Positions 52,395 to 53,726 of a stretch of DNA of 53,726 nucleotides are shown here, piece by piece (position 1 is the first letter of the stretch; each line of letters begins with the position of its first letter). Source of the stretch: an uncultured cyanobacterium (GTDB lineage Bacteria > Cyanobacteriota > Cyanobacteriia > Cyanobacteriales > Geitlerinemataceae). The stretch lies in the NCBI GenBank assembly GCA_937899645.1, contig CALCCD010000048.1, positions 1 through 53,726 of the forward strand, given 5' to 3'. A program made the translations under genes and the position numbers. The notes below the pieces were generated by a model. The model saw only the letters and a program-made list of their open reading frames with translations, was not told where the DNA came from and ran no database searches.

Positions 52395-53726
52395 CTATGA
52401 AAATTCGGTGTATGGCGAGTCCGACTCCGCTTCCGAAGCTTCGATTGCGTTGGACTCTTCTTTTGATTTGCCCACGTAAGTCGCGATCGCCAACATCGCC
52501 AGATCCCTGGACTGCTGCCACTGGCGATCGGAGTGCAGCCGTGCGGCAATCTCCAGGCCATTTCCCCGAGCAGCACTGCTGCGGTAGCGGCTGAGAAAGT
52601 CCACCAGCGCCGAGGCGAATTGCTGTTGCGTGCTCGGTCGCTGAAGGCGATAGATCGCCTTATTACTGACCTGCTTGTAGTCGAGCGATCGTCCTTGCTT
52701 GCTGGCCTGTTTGCCTTCTTCGTAAAGCAGGGTGCGAAACGCGCCCTGTACGGCGTCGAATAAAACTCGATCGCGTTCGTTGATGTGTTCGTGCATTTTG
52801 ACGAGTCCCGATCGGTCTTCGGGGTAGATAGTGTTTGCTTTACGAAACTCGAAAAATCCGGCATGCCAAGGTCGCTCTGCGATTAAGTTTTCCGCGACCC
52901 ACGGCAACACTTTTGAGATCGCGAGCCAGGATTCGCCTTTGTCGTTGAGACGTACCTTGGAAGGAAAGAAACCGAGCGCATCCTGATACAGCGCCAGCAT
53001 CTCCGGCTTGGCGCGAATGCGATAGACCTGCTGCTTGAGATAGGACTGATTGCCGTCCCACATTTGCTTGCCGAGCTGATAGACCTCGCAGTAGTCGATC
53101 GCCGACTTCCGAAGCTCATCGCTCGATTTGTCCCACACGAAAAAGCGCAGTCCAGCTTCCCCAGCTCCACCAGCGCAAAACTGTTGGTATGTTTCGCCAG
53201 CGCGCTTTTTCCGGCGGCGCACCCAGGCATTTAGACTGCTGACTTCTGGGATGACGAGCGCCGATCGCAAACTGGGCAGGCGATAGTATCCGCAGGCCAG
53301 CGGCAAAAACAGCAGCGCGATAAAGTTTTCGGGCGACTCTTGGTATGCACCGTTAGCAAAGCATTCCACGAGTCCTGGAAGATGGTGGCCTTTGACAGAA
53401 ATGGCGGGCTTGAGTTTACCTTTGCTCGTAAAGGCGTCCTTGAAATCTCGGGTGTAGTAGCAGTCGAGGAGGGGGCGGAAGTTCAGCGAGAGTTCCGGCT
53501 GACCTTCATCGATCGCGAATTGCAGAGTTTGCGATTCTTTGGCGAGCGTTCGCTGCTTGCTGTGTTGTAGGAGCGTCGAGGTAATCCCTTGCGTGAAGGT
53601 GTAACGCCTTTGTTTCTCGAGCCGCAGAGCGGGAGGATCGAGATAGCCATCTTTGATTCGATAGGTTTGTGCTAGTGCAGCGTCAAGACTAAAGCTTAGG
53701 GGAAAGGGTATGGTGAGAGGCATGGA
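52395..53726 (-). CDS. Cas8 (Csx13-like) large subunit, partial at window edge
   Basis: At least 443 residues; the frame is open at the right edge. An ATG exists at 53721-53723, but comparison with the Csx13 pattern (an N-terminal part before a TYRIKDGYLDPPAL-type segment and TLLQHSKQR) suggests that about 50-80 residues lie outside the window. Other family-like text: ISVKGHHLPGLVECFANG, FIALLFLPLACGYYRLP. The C-terminal half is helical (small-subunit-like). This is probably the PAM-recognising subunit of the effector. The family match is from memory, so the subtype is tentative. Confidence 0.75.
   Translation of the reverse strand, partial: SMPLTIPFPLSFSLDAALAQTYRIKDGYLDPPALRLEKQRRYTFTQGITSTLLQHSKQRTLAKESQTLQFAIDEGQPELSLNFRPLLDCYYTRDFKDAFTSKGKLKPAISVKGHHLPGLVECFANGAYQESPENFIALLFLPLACGYYRLPSLRSALVIPEVSSLNAWVRRRKKRAGETYQQFCAGGAGEAGLRFFVWDKSSDELRKSAIDYCEVYQLGKQMWDGNQSYLKQQVYRIRAKPEMLALYQDALGFFPSKVRLNDKGESWLAISKVLPWVAENLIAERPWHAGFFEFRKANTIYPEDRSGLVKMHEHINERDRVLFDAVQGAFRTLLYEEGKQASKQGRSLDYKQVSNKAIYRLQRPSTQQQFASALVDFLSRYRSSAARGNGLEIAARLHSDRQWQQSRDLAMLAIATYVGKSKEESNAIEASEAESDSPYTEFS

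Noticed and set aside
52331-52864. 178-residue N-terminal extension of Cas7
   Set aside because: Overlaps cas8 in another frame; the family start MSTHLFATIVTP is at 52330.

Overview
The window is chromosomal DNA from a cyanobacterium of fairly high GC. Cyanobacterial signatures include a full kaiA-kaiB-kaiC clock cluster, ferredoxin-type glutamate synthase, NdhM, CtpA, the DUF2808, DUF3038, DUF4335 and DUF3352 families, and very frequent HIP1-like GCGATCGC sites. I cannot fix the genus from sequence alone.

Layout, left to right. 1-600: an AT-rich SLATT-like two-helix membrane protein gene that looks foreign. 692-5353: gltS, with a roughly 570-base structured upstream region. 5921-10002 (minus strand): ureE, DUF177, jag, yidC, PH-domain gene, rnpA and the short gene rpmH, the conserved ribosome/RNase P/membrane-insertion cluster. 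10301-14921: a DUF2808 protein, the three-gene proton-translocating transhydrogenase operon, and a small NrtS-like transporter. 15206-17165: ctpA and a DUF433/DUF5615 toxin-antitoxin pair. 17203-19293: a fusion of a betaine-type binding protein with a glutamate-receptor-like potassium channel. 19385-34259: an MntP/YtaF-like transporter, DUF192, ndhM, a cyanobacterial membrane protein, a DICT/HD-GYP-like protein, a pentapeptide-repeat protein, DUF3352, a lipoprotein, lepB, apt, the DUF3038-DUF4335 pair and a degenerate CBS-histidine-kinase-like protein.

34598-37935 holds kaiA, kaiB and kaiC, with an unusually long kaiB-kaiC gap. 38115-40611 holds the two-step ergothioneine pathway (EgtD and an OvoA-like EgtB). 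The next gene, a DUF427 gene, is split by a 289-bp MITE with long terminal inverted repeats and an exact 8-bp target duplication. Then come a sodium/solute symporter, recJ, acylphosphatase and tRNA-Thr(TGT).

45,806 to the right end is a type I CRISPR-Cas locus on the minus strand: partial cas8 (Csx13-like), cas7 (DevR), cas5 (DevS-like), a cas4-cas1 fusion, cas2, a leader, and an array of 32 repeats and 31 spacers. The set resembles the Myxococcus (MYXAN/Dev) type. Cas3 and Cas6 are not in the window and would be expected beyond the right edge.

The most unusual items are the betaine-binding/ionotropic-receptor channel fusion, the MITE-split DUF427 gene whose reading frame is exactly restored by removing element plus one target copy, and the cas1-cas2 junction, which carries a terminator-like hairpin and a dispersed repeat.
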